A stretch of 37,489 bases of DNA from Gloeocapsopsis crepidinum LEGE 06123. GTDB lineage: Bacteria > Cyanobacteriota > Cyanobacteriia > Cyanobacteriales > Chroococcidiopsidaceae. Position numbers and translations under genes: made by a program. The stretch spans positions 1 through 37,489 of the forward strand of contig NZ_JADEWN010000061.1 in NCBI RefSeq assembly GCF_015207655.1, given 5' to 3'. The first letter of the stretch is position 1. Each line of letters begins with the position of its first letter. The notes beneath the pieces are model-generated. The model saw nothing but the letters and a program-made list of their open reading frames with translations. It searched no databases and was not told where the DNA came from. Below, piece after piece: positions 1-8,816 of this stretch.

Positions 1-127
1 CTGATTGATGTGTCACCTTGTGTGTATGCCTTAACTATTTTTTCTCGCAAGTCGAGCGAGTACGGTTTCATTAGACTTCATTTGTGTACTCCTCTTACTG
101 TACCTCATAAACTTGCAATAGGCTGTA
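1..127 (-). repeat. Left copy of 127-bp terminal inverted repeat
   Basis: This stretch is the reverse complement of the last 127 bases of the window, with one mismatch at position 9 (T here; the other copy implies G). Similarity stops abruptly after position 127. Read outward on the minus strand it carries a 16-codon ORF (81 to 31, starting MKSNETVLARL) behind a GAGGAG ribosome-binding-like sequence. It cuts off the 3' end of the XRE/ImmA gene. It is probably the edge of a dispersed element whose remainder lies outside the window. The exact length of 127 also fits the node overlap left by a k=127 de Bruijn assembler. I do not recognise the element family. Confidence 0.85.
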
Positions 128-808
128 TGTAACCTCTTGCTCTTGAGATGAATCGAATAAAGTATGGCAGTACTCATGAGCAGCAGAAAAATTTTGTCGA
201 TATAGATCATCAAGGTAGTTAATGAGAATACAATGTCCGGCAACTGGATGGTTGATGTACAATCCAGAAATATTTTTATCCTCTAACCGCCGCTTGAAGA
301 CATGAATACCTTGCTGCCTAATCAAACCAAATATGTCTTCTATTGGTTTTTGTCCTAGACCTAAACGTTCTCTTTCAAAAGCAGCAGCTTCTTCGCCTTG
401 CTGTTTAAAGTGTTTATGACTGAACAATGATTGTCCATATTTAGGAATTACTATAGGCTGACGCTGAAATATTTCTCGTTCTAAAAAATCCTCATATTCG
501 CAAAGCCGAACAAATTCTTGAATAGCAACACGATCCCCTTGAGAAAGTGTAGCATTGCGTCGAAACATCTCTTGAACTTGTGACTCTGCTGACGGATAGT
601 CACCTGTGACAAAGTACCTAAAATCACGACGATACGAAGCAGCTAACAGTACTAACTGATCACCAGTAATCCTACTCCTACCCGCTTCAATATCTAGATA
701 CTCCTGCAAGCTTATTTGAAGCCGTAGTGCAGAATCTTGCGGAGCAATTAAAAGGCTTTCCCGCGCCTCCTTGAGCTTTCTACCTAAAACTGTATAATCA
801 AACGCCAT
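95..808 (-). pseudogene. XRE-type HTH / ImmA-IrrE metallopeptidase regulator, 3' end truncated
   Basis: The 237 residues have an N-terminal helix-turn-helix of XRE type (about residues 6-60) and an ImmA/IrrE-type zinc peptidase segment with HEYCH at 211-215. Proteins of this architecture sense stress or phage and cleave or bind a cognate repressor. After the HExxH helix the protein should continue for roughly 100 more residues, including the third zinc ligand. Instead, codon 228 onward lies in the terminal repeat and reads into a stop at 95. The reading frame up to that point is intact, which suggests recent interruption. It is likely non-functional as a protease, although the DNA-binding domain could still fold. 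Confidence 0.75.
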
Positions 809-1223
809 TTTTGTATAGGCTAACGATGTTTGAAAAATCGGCTTCCAAAATCATTCTACTTTATTCAATAAATATACTCGTATTAACCAAGCTCTGGCTG
901 CTAAGCACCTTGGACTTCTGACAGCCGATTTTCATAAACCGCCCTCGCCAGAATCTTAGGCTACACAACAATTTATCGGACAGAGCTTTGCTGTCCATTT
1001 ATTTACCTTTTAAAGGAAGATAAACAAACTGCTGCTGTCAATTCACTTAAAATCGGTAGATGCACAGTAGGGTATAGGTATATCAACCCTGGTGTGGGTG
1101 GATAGAAAGCGAAGTTTCGTATATCTTCTGAATTTACCATTGTAGAATTCGGGCTTAATTGCACAAAAAAGTATAAGTGTATGTGCATTCACCACATAGT
1201 TGATAGACCCAAGCAATCAAATA
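809..1223. other. Intergenic gap, no gene supported
   Basis: This 415-bp gap lies between the XRE/ImmA start and the ABC transporter stop. No convincing ORF is present. It holds a small hairpin (GGACAG 978-983, CTGTCC 991-996) followed by a T-rich stretch. At 901-960 on the minus strand it also holds a 19-codon stretch, closed by a stop, that looks like the tail of a lost gene. The promoter of the XRE/ImmA gene should lie near 810-880, but no clear -35/-10 pair is visible. Confidence 0.5.
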
Positions 1224-2945
1224 CTAATTAAATTGCTGAGCATAATATCGGGCGTAGCGACGTGACAGGGCTAATAATTCTTCGTGTGTTCCTGATTCGA
1301 CGATTTGCCCTTGTTCGATCACTAAAATGCGATCGCAGCGGCGCACAGTAGCTAGACGGTGCGCAATGATAAATACTGTACGACTGTGCATCAGTCGTTC
1401 TAAGGCTTCTTGCACCAAAGCTTCCGATTCAGAATCTAAAGCACTAGTAGCTTCATCAAGAATGAGAATACGTGGATTGAGTAGTACTGCACGGGCGATC
1501 GCGAGTCTTTGTCTTTGTCCGCCTGATAAATTGACACCGCGTTCTCCTACTAGAGTGTCATAACCATAAGATAGCTGCGTAATGAATTGATGTGCATTCG
1601 CGATTTTAGCGGCTGTCTCAATTTCATTAAGGTCAAATTCAGTTTTACCGAAGGCGATATTTTGGGCGATCGTCCCTGAGAAGAGAATCGTTTCTTGCGG
1701 TACAATCCCAATTTGTCGGCGTAAGCTACGTAAGGTGACATCTTGAATATCAATGCCATCGATCAAAATTTCACCAGATAGTGGATCGTAAAAACGCGGT
1801 AGCAAATTTACAATCGTCGTTTTACCCGCACCCGAAGCACCGACAAACGCAATTCTTTCACCTGGATGCGCTAATAAGCTTAAGTCTTTGATTACGGGTT
1901 GTTCAGGTTTATAAGCAAAAGAAACGTGGCGATATTCTACTTTACCTGTAACAGGAGGAAGGGCGATCGCATTAGGCTTTTCTAAAACAGTGGGTTTGAT
2001 TGCTAATAATTCAAAAATGCGATCTACTGATGCTTGTCCTTGCTTAAATTCGTTGTAATTAGTTGTGATAATGCCAATTGGGTCAATTAATAAAGCTAAA
2101 CCAGCGACGTAACTCACAAATTCGCTAGCAGTCAAGTTTCCTGTAGAAATTTGCCAACCACCTAAAAACAATAATATTAAAGCACTGATAGCTTCGAGAA
2201 AACCAATGACTGGAAACTGAATCGCTTTTAATCTCTCTGCAGCATATTTAGCTTTACGATTGCGTTCAGCATCTTGGCGAAAGCGATTTAAGGCATAATC
2301 TTCGGCAGCGAAAGCTTGCACTAACCGGATACCACTGAAAACCTCAATGAGTAATGCTGATAAATCTGATATCTGATTTTGACTGCGACGCGAAACTTGC
2401 TGCAACCGTTCGCCAAACCAAGCAATCAAAATCGCCATTAATGGCGCAATAATCAAAGTTGATAACGTCAGTTGCCAGTTGAGATAAATCATGTATCCCA
2501 AAACGACAATCAACTGCAACACACAAGGAATAAAGTCGTGAAAGATTTTGTTGATGACTTCCCCGATGCGGTCAATGTCTTCGGTGAGACGATATGATAA
2601 ATCACCTGTTTTAGCAGTTTCAAAATAGCTTAAGTTTAACCGCTGTAGATGTGCATAAACTTGCTGACGCAGATCAAACGCAATAAATAAGGCAGCTTTT
2701 GCCATTAAGGAATCTTGACCGAACTGTGCGATCTTTTGACTGAGAAATACGACAGCACTGATAACTGCAATTTGTGCGATCGCCAACACATTTCCCTGTC
2801 CAATATAGGCTGCAATGCGACCTGCTAACCACGCAAGTATTGGCCAAAAAACAGTAAAAACCAACGTGCAAACAAAAGCTTGCGCAATAGTTTTCCACTG
2901 CGGCTGAATGTAAGGTAAAAGTTGCCAGTAATGAAAGCGTTTCAA
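1224..2945 (-). CDS. ABC transporter, fused permease and ATPase (MsbA-type exporter)
   Basis: This 573-residue half-transporter would act as a homodimer in the plasma membrane, exporting lipid, peptide or drug-like substrates with ATP. Residues 1-320 form the six-helix type I exporter membrane domain. The ATPase domain follows, with Walker A GASGAGKT at 369-376, Q-loop in IVPQET, signature LSGGQ at 473-477, Walker B ILILDE with the catalytic Glu near 493-498, and the H-loop His at 529. All catalytic residues are intact and the length is normal. It stands alone, with no accessory periplasmic gene beside it, so the substrate cannot be inferred. HepA-like glycolipid/polysaccharide exporters and multidrug exporters share this layout. 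Confidence 0.92.
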   Translation of the reverse strand: MKRFHYWQLLPYIQPQWKTIAQAFVCTLVFTVFWPILAWLAGRIAAYIGQGNVLAIAQIAVISAVVFLSQKIAQFGQDSLMAKAALFIAFDLRQQVYAHLQRLNLSYFETAKTGDLSYRLTEDIDRIGEVINKIFHDFIPCVLQLIVVLGYMIYLNWQLTLSTLIIAPLMAILIAWFGERLQQVSRRSQNQISDLSALLIEVFSGIRLVQAFAAEDYALNRFRQDAERNRKAKYAAERLKAIQFPVIGFLEAISALILLFLGGWQISTGNLTASEFVSYVAGLALLIDPIGIITTNYNEFKQGQASVDRIFELLAIKPTVLEKPNAIALPPVTGKVEYRHVSFAYKPEQPVIKDLSLLAHPGERIAFVGASGAGKTTIVNLLPRFYDPLSGEILIDGIDIQDVTLRSLRRQIGIVPQETILFSGTIAQNIAFGKTEFDLNEIETAAKIANAHQFITQLSYGYDTLVGERGVNLSGGQRQRLAIARAVLLNPRILILDEATSALDSESEALVQEALERLMHSRTVFIIAHRLATVRRCDRILVIEQGQIVESGTHEELLALSRRYARYYAQQFN

Positions 2946-3123
2946 GCTGTAGCGTCCAAACGAAGTTTTGTTATTGATCTGACGTTACCAGTATCAGTTA
3001 CAGTTTCGCAGCGATTCTATTTTCCTAAGATTAGAGATTGACTTTGGTGAGTTTATGCCAAAATTGAGCTGGCGTCTAGAGCTACAATGGCGGTAATGAT
3101 GATTTGAGTAGGCTTTGAGTAAA

Positions 3124-3414
3124 ATGAAAAGAGATGAGGTGCTAGCAATTTTACTAGCCCATCAGACAAAGCTGAAGGATTTTAATGTAAAATCATTATT
3201 GCTGTTCGGTTCCGTTGCTAGAGATGAAGCGACAGCAGAGAGTGATGTCGATTTGCTAGTTGAATTTGAACAACCTGTTGGATTATTAACATTTGTGAGA
3301 CTACAGCGTTATCTAGAGAAGATTCTAGAATGTTCTGTAGATTTGGGAACGACAGACTCACTAAAGACTTATCTGCAAGAACCTGTGTTAGGGGAAGCAG
3401 TACGTGCCTTCTAG
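3124..3414 (+). CDS. mntA: MntA-type nucleotidyltransferase antitoxin
   Basis: This minimal nucleotidyltransferase of the MNT family carries the signature G-S-x10-D-x-D: GS in LLLFGSVAR and the metal-binding pair in SDVDLLVEF. In studied MntA-HepT pairs this enzyme AMPylates a tyrosine of the HEPN toxin and thereby neutralises it. The next gene overlaps its 3' end by 11 bp and encodes that HEPN partner, so the two are one translationally coupled module. I chose ATG 3124. A TTG at 3115 in the same frame would add three residues, and neither start has a strong Shine-Dalgarno. The length (96-99 aa) is normal for the family. Confidence 0.85.
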   Translation: MKRDEVLAILLAHQTKLKDFNVKSLLLFGSVARDEATAESDVDLLVEFEQPVGLLTFVRLQRYLEKILECSVDLGTTDSLKTYLQEPVLGEAVRAF

Positions 3415-3751
3415 AAAGTTGCGTCAGAGAATTCAAGATATTTTAGAAATGAGTCTTGAAATTGAAGACTTCACCAAAAACATAACCTTTATAGATTTCC
3501 AAAATGACAGAAAAACTATAAAAGCAGTTTTATACAACTTAGCGATTATTGGTGAAGCAGCAGGTAGTCTCCTACCTGAGATTGAACTTCTTTATCCAGA
3601 GATTCCTTGGATTGATATTCGAGGAATTCGCAATATTGTTGTACATGAATACTTTCGAGTCAATTTGGAAATTATCTGGAAAACTATCCAAACTGATTTG
3701 CCTCCACTAATACAACAACTGCAAGAAGTCATAGAGCAAATATCAAAGTAA
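3404..3751 (+). CDS. hepT: HepT-type HEPN ribonuclease toxin
   Basis: This 115-residue protein of the HepT (DUF86-like) family is predicted to be an all-helical dimeric RNase. The active-site motif R-x4-H-x-Y is present as RNIVVHEY (Arg76, His81, Tyr83). The tyrosine is the residue that MntA modifies in characterised systems. The GTG start at 3404 lies inside the antitoxin gene, which gives antitoxin-first order and coupling. Both genes appear intact, so the module is probably active. Such modules sit on chromosomes and plasmids as stabilisation or phage-defence elements. No phage or plasmid gene lies adjacent. Confidence 0.87.
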   Translation: MPSRKLRQRIQDILEMSLEIEDFTKNITFIDFQNDRKTIKAVLYNLAIIGEAAGSLLPEIELLYPEIPWIDIRGIRNIVVHEYFRVNLEIIWKTIQTDLPPLIQQLQEVIEQISK

Positions 3752-3803
3752 ATGACAATCGTATTCGAGGCTTTCAATTTTTACTGAGTGACGCTGATTA
3801 GAC

Positions 3804-4409
3804 TTAGCTATACCGCCGCATATTTTTTCTGACTATCCAAAGGATGAATGCGATGAGTAGAGTAACAACTACAATTTTAGAAACAGGACCAAGATACTCA
3901 TCTACCAATTCGTAATTATCTCCTAGAACGTAACCTAAGTAAGTCAGCAAACCTACCCACAATAACGTGCCCAGCGTGGAATAGAGGAGAAAGGGGACTA
4001 AATGCATTCCACTGATACCCGCAGGGAGTGAAATCAAAGTGCGGACACCAGGAACTAAGCGACAAAAGAAAACAGCTTTACTGCCGTGGCGATCAAACCA
4101 GCGATCTGCTTTAGTAATATCTTTGCTAGAAATTGATATCCACTTACCGTATTTGTCTGCTAGCTGTTGCAAGCGATCGCTACCAAGAATTTTACCTGCA
4201 TAGTACCAAGGCAACGCACCTATCACAGTACCCAAAACTCCAGCAGCGATCGCTGGAATAAACTGCATTTGTCCTCTGGCAACAGTAAAACCTGCTAAAG
4301 GCATAATTAATTCGGAAGGAATTGGCGGAAATAAATTTTCAAAAAACATTAACAATCCAATTCCTAAATATCCCAAAGAACTTATGGTATTTGTAATCCA
4401 ATTGAGCAT
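3804..4409 (-). CDS. DedA family membrane protein
   Basis: This 201-residue polytopic membrane protein of the DedA/VTT (SNARE-associated) family has the typical N-terminal segment with FFENLFPPIPSE, a re-entrant region rich in Gly/Pro, and the conserved arginine-containing stretch FFCRLVPGVRTLISLPAG. Members act as proton-motive-force-linked lipid flippases or scramblases, for example for undecaprenyl phosphate or phosphatidylethanolamine, and affect envelope integrity. At least four hydrophobic segments are visible and the length is typical. The neighbouring ExoD-like gene on the same strand is also a membrane protein, 121 bp upstream, so they may be co-transcribed, but heptad repeats separate them. 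Confidence 0.9.
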   Translation of the reverse strand: MLNWITNTISSLGYLGIGLLMFFENLFPPIPSELIMPLAGFTVARGQMQFIPAIAAGVLGTVIGALPWYYAGKILGSDRLQQLADKYGKWISISSKDITKADRWFDRHGSKAVFFCRLVPGVRTLISLPAGISGMHLVPFLLYSTLGTLLWVGLLTYLGYVLGDNYELVDEYLGPVSKIVVVTLLIAFILWIVRKNMRRYS

Positions 4410-4483
4410 AAAGTCTATTTCTGAAGTAGTTTTGGATGGAGAGCAGCTGATCTTATTCCAGTTGAGTAACTGAACTATTATTG

Positions 4484-4511
4484 AGTTACTAGTTACTAGT
4501 CACTAACCACT
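4484..4511. repeat. Heptanucleotide repeat (4 units)
   Basis: Four consecutive 7-bp units occur: AGTTACT, (one base offset) AGTTACT, AGTCACT and AACCACT. They lie in the gap between the DedA and ExoD-like genes. This is the short tandemly repeated repetitive sequence type seen in many cyanobacterial intergenic regions. No ORF crosses it. Confidence 0.7.
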
Positions 4512-4530
4512 TTATGGTATTGACTTTTGG

Positions 4531-5148
4531 TTAAAAAGATGACCTAAGCCAATCAATCAGACTTGTACTTCCGAAATACAAGGCAACTAGAATTGATGTA
4601 GATAGAATTGCGCCCAGTAAACACAAAACTAAACCAAGTAAACTGATAGCGCCGTCGTCTTCGAGTAAACCAAAGCCAGTCACAAAAATTCCCATTGCAG
4701 GAAGTGTATTTGTACCAGGAATAGGAATCATCATGGAAATTGCCATGAGTGCGATCGCACAACCAATTACAACTCGCCCAGTCAGACTAGTGCAGATGTA
4801 ACTTAAACGCGGACGGGCGATCGCTTCGATACGTTTTAACCACGGAATCCCTGTTTTTAAAATGCCTTGTAATTGTTTTAAGGCGATCGGGTGATTTGCT
4901 AGTCGTGGTGGAAGCCAGGGAGATTTAGCCCCAATAACTAACTGCACAGCTAAGACAAAAAGTAAAATTCCAAACGGAACCGAGTATCCTGGAGCAGGTA
5001 AAGGTAAAGCTGACGGTAAAGACAGCACGACAAATAAAAAGCCAAATATGCGTTCTCCCGCCAGTGCCAATATTTGCGACAAATTTACCTGTGAGGGGCG
5101 TTCTTCTTCAAAAAAGTAGCGGTGTAATTCTACAGAAAGTCGAGCCAC
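4531..5148 (-). CDS. ExoD-family exopolysaccharide synthesis membrane protein
   Basis: This 205-residue integral membrane protein resembles the ExoD family. The N-terminal soluble segment contains the family-like phrase VNLSQILALAGERIFGFLFVVLSLPSALP. It is followed by a Pro/Gly-rich loop and several transmembrane helices, including MAISMMIPIPGTNTLPAMG. ExoD was linked to exopolysaccharide production and alkaline tolerance in rhizobia, and its biochemical role is unknown. The GTG start at 5148 has AGGA about nine bases upstream. It lies directly downstream of the ahcY terminator, so it is probably transcribed from its own promoter. Confidence 0.85.
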   Translation of the reverse strand: MARLSVELHRYFFEEERPSQVNLSQILALAGERIFGFLFVVLSLPSALPLPAPGYSVPFGILLFVLAVQLVIGAKSPWLPPRLANHPIALKQLQGILKTGIPWLKRIEAIARPRLSYICTSLTGRVVIGCAIALMAISMMIPIPGTNTLPAMGIFVTGFGLLEDDGAISLLGLVLCLLGAILSTSILVALYFGSTSLIDWLRSSF

Positions 5149-5160
5149 GATTGAATTCCT

Positions 5161-5192
5161 TAAATAAACGGGGCGCTACCAACAACGCCCCG
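5161..5192 (-). terminator. Rho-independent terminator after ahcY
   Basis: On the minus strand a perfect 7-bp G+C stem (CGGGGCG / CGCCCCG, plus-strand arms 5169-5175 and 5186-5192) with a 10-nt loop is followed by TTTATTTA. It lies 27 bp past the ahcY stop and just before the ExoD-like start, so it separates the two transcription units. Confidence 0.88.
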
Positions 5193-5219
5193 CAACATTC
5201 TATTCGCAATCAGCCTAAA

Positions 5220-6500
<1,281 letters not shown>

Positions 6501-6609
6501 TTATCCTTTAATTTAGAACTGGGACGTGTGACCTAGCTTAACTGTATTCTTTACATATTATTAACCGTTACTCTATGTAACAGAGAATACTTTGAGCTGG
6601 AGGATAGAG

Positions 6610-8250
6610 ATGTACTCTCGATTTTGGGCAATTACGGGGTCAATTTTTTTTAATACTGTCATAATTTCCCCTCTTGCTGCTCAAATACCAGCACTTCCAA
6701 TACCTTTACCGAATCTTACTCAGCAGACAGACACCTCAGAAACTCAAGTCGTAACGACTTCAATTCGGTTGGATGGTCGTCGTTTGTTTCAGATTGCAGC
6801 ACCTAGGGCAAGCTTACAACAACGGGTTGACGATATTCAGCAGCGATTACAAGCTATTAGTCAAAGTTACTTTCAAAGTGACTCTGACGAACTTCAGGTA
6901 GACATCAGGGAACAAAACAATCTACCCATCATCTACGTCAACGGTCAACAGCTATTGACAATAACAGACCTTGATGCTCAAGTGCAACAGGAAGAAGATC
7001 CGTTTAGTTTGGCAGAAAGATTAGCTCAATCTTTAGAACAAAACCTCAGAAGAGCAAAACAAGAGCGACAACCAGAAATTCTACAGCGTCAAGGTGCGAT
7101 CGCTGCTGGTGTTTTGCTGGGTGTGGTTGTGACAAGTTGGGGAATTCGCCGTTGGTATTGGAAACTAAAACAGCAGCCTGTCACGTTTGCGACTCCACAA
7201 ACAACAAATCCAGTGACAACTCAACTCACACGACAGCGACACCGCAATATTGAAGAAGTTCGACAGCGCCTATTTCAACTTACACAAAGTCTTGTTTGGG
7301 GTGGTGGTACGCTGGTTATTTTGGGTTTATTTCCCTTTACGCGAATTGTCCAAGCCTGGATTTTTACAGCACTCACAATTCCCTTCACATTAGTAATTGT
7401 CGGCTTAGGAACTTATGTTGTTATCCGCTTGAGCTATATTTTGATCGATCAGTTCACGGCAGCTTTTGCGAGTAATGCGTTGCTAACTTCAGAAGACGCT
7501 TTAAGATTGCAATTGCGTGTTTCGACAATTTCGGGCGTTACCAAAAGTATTGCGACGCTGAGTGGAGTTATTATCGGTGCGCTCATTGCTTTGACAGCGT
7601 TAGGAGTTAACATTGCGCCTATCCTTGCTGGTGCTGGTTTGATTGGTGTTGCCGTTTCTTTAGCTTCTCAAAACTTAATCAAAGATGCAATTAACGGTTT
7701 TTTGATTATTGTTGAAGATCAATATGCGCTTGGAGATGTGATCGAAGTAGGAACCGTTGGCGGCTTAGTTGAAAACCTCAATCTGCGAATTACTCAACTA
7801 CGAGATGCTGAAGGGCGTTTGATTACAATTCCTAACAGTGAGATCAAAATTGTCGCAAATCTTTCAAGTCGGTGGTCTCGCGCTGATTTAAATATTCCTG
7901 TAGCGTATCATGCTGATGTTGATCAAGCGTTGAAGCTTATTAATCAAGTAGGTGTCGAGATGACACAGGATATTCGGTGGATGGAACACATTATAGAAAC
8001 ACCGCAGGTATTGGGAGTAGAAAATTTTGGCGATCGCGGTTTGGTAATTCGCGTATGGATTAAAACCCAACCTCTGAAACAATGGGATGTCGCGCGAGAA
8101 TATCGCCGTCGCCTCAAAATTACTTTTGATCAAGAAGGAATTCCAATTCCCTTTCCCCAACAAACTATCTGGCTGCAGGACTCGCAATTTCAGTCGATAC
8201 TTGATAACGATAAAAAGATCAAAGAAAAGGACAATAAGCGGCTTAGTTAG
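6610..8250 (+). CDS. MscS-family mechanosensitive ion channel
   Basis: This protein of about 546 residues would release osmolytes through the plasma membrane on hypo-osmotic shock or conduct small ions. It begins with a signal-like hydrophobic stretch ending near LAAQ. A soluble glutamine-rich extramembrane domain of about 130 residues follows, then four to five transmembrane helices, the Gly/Ala-rich pore helix TM3 (AGAGLIGVAVSLASQNLIKD), the beta domain (VEDQYALGDVIEVG) and a C-terminal alpha/beta cytoplasmic domain. I placed the start at ATG 6610 because GGAGG lies at 6599-6603. An in-frame TTG at 6592 is less likely. It is divergently oriented from ahcY. Confidence 0.9.
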   Translation: MYSRFWAITGSIFFNTVIISPLAAQIPALPIPLPNLTQQTDTSETQVVTTSIRLDGRRLFQIAAPRASLQQRVDDIQQRLQAISQSYFQSDSDELQVDIREQNNLPIIYVNGQQLLTITDLDAQVQQEEDPFSLAERLAQSLEQNLRRAKQERQPEILQRQGAIAAGVLLGVVVTSWGIRRWYWKLKQQPVTFATPQTTNPVTTQLTRQRHRNIEEVRQRLFQLTQSLVWGGGTLVILGLFPFTRIVQAWIFTALTIPFTLVIVGLGTYVVIRLSYILIDQFTAAFASNALLTSEDALRLQLRVSTISGVTKSIATLSGVIIGALIALTALGVNIAPILAGAGLIGVAVSLASQNLIKDAINGFLIIVEDQYALGDVIEVGTVGGLVENLNLRITQLRDAEGRLITIPNSEIKIVANLSSRWSRADLNIPVAYHADVDQALKLINQVGVEMTQDIRWMEHIIETPQVLGVENFGDRGLVIRVWIKTQPLKQWDVAREYRRRLKITFDQEGIPIPFPQQTIWLQDSQFQSILDNDKKIKEKDNKRLS

Positions 8251-8816
8251 AGAGATTTGAGTTTTGAGTTCTGAGTTGAAAGAAGTTGGAGAGTTTTGAG
8301 TTCTGAGTTGAAAGAAGTTGGAGAGTTTTGAGTTTTGAATTTTAAGTGAACAGAAGAAACTAGAGAGGTTTGAGTTATTTGAGTTAATAGAATTTTCTTA
8401 ACTCATACCTCAATACCCTATAATGTGAGGGCGGTGATTGTTTCTGATAGCCTTTAAGAGGGTAGTAGAAAAGACCATTATTAAGTATTTACCAGTTACA
8501 GACTAGAGTAGTAGTTTTTGATACGGCACATTTTTGCAGATAAATTTTCAAGAAGTAGTTAACTCTAGTTCAGCGTTGAATGAAATAATATCAAGTTATA
8601 TAGATTTGAGTGGCATGAACTTAGGTAGAGTCAGCCAGAGATAAAATAAAGTGAATCATTGCAACCTTGTCAAAAATGACTTGGTTGAGGTAAGTGTATG
8701 CAAGGTAACTTGTAAGATGTAGCACTTTGAGGTGCTAACGATAAGACAAAACTGGTTGCAGCAAACTTAAGTAAAAACCACACTGCCAATACTATTGCCA
8801 GATACAGGAGGCTTAG
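8251..8816. other. Long intergenic region upstream of the CrtISO-like gene
   Basis: This 566-bp stretch has no supported gene. It holds the 32-bp tandem repeat (8261-8346), a 7-bp inverted repeat GAGTTAA / TTAACTC (8381-8387, 8398-8404), a TATAAT at 8419-8424 with no good -35, and a hairpin TAGCAC / GTGCTA (8720-8725, 8732-8737). The last 400 bases probably contain the promoter and a long leader of the following gene. Confidence 0.5.
8261..8346. repeat. 32-bp tandem repeat, about 2.5 copies
   Basis: Two identical 32-bp units (8261-8292 and 8293-8324, each starting GTTTTGAGTTCTGAGTT) are followed by a partial, diverged third unit. The unit is itself built from TTGAGTT-like heptads, and related motifs recur at 12.8 and 21.7 kb. 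It begins 10 bp after the MscS-like stop codon. Confidence 0.85.

Noticed and set aside
1003-1188. 61-codon minus-strand ORF in the gap before the ABC exporter
   Set aside because: No domain, no ribosome-binding site and composition typical of random A+T-rich sequence.
8419-8424. TATAAT as a promoter for the CrtISO-like gene
   Set aside because: No acceptable -35 lies 16-18 bp upstream and the gene starts almost 400 bp away; kept only as a note in the intergenic entry.
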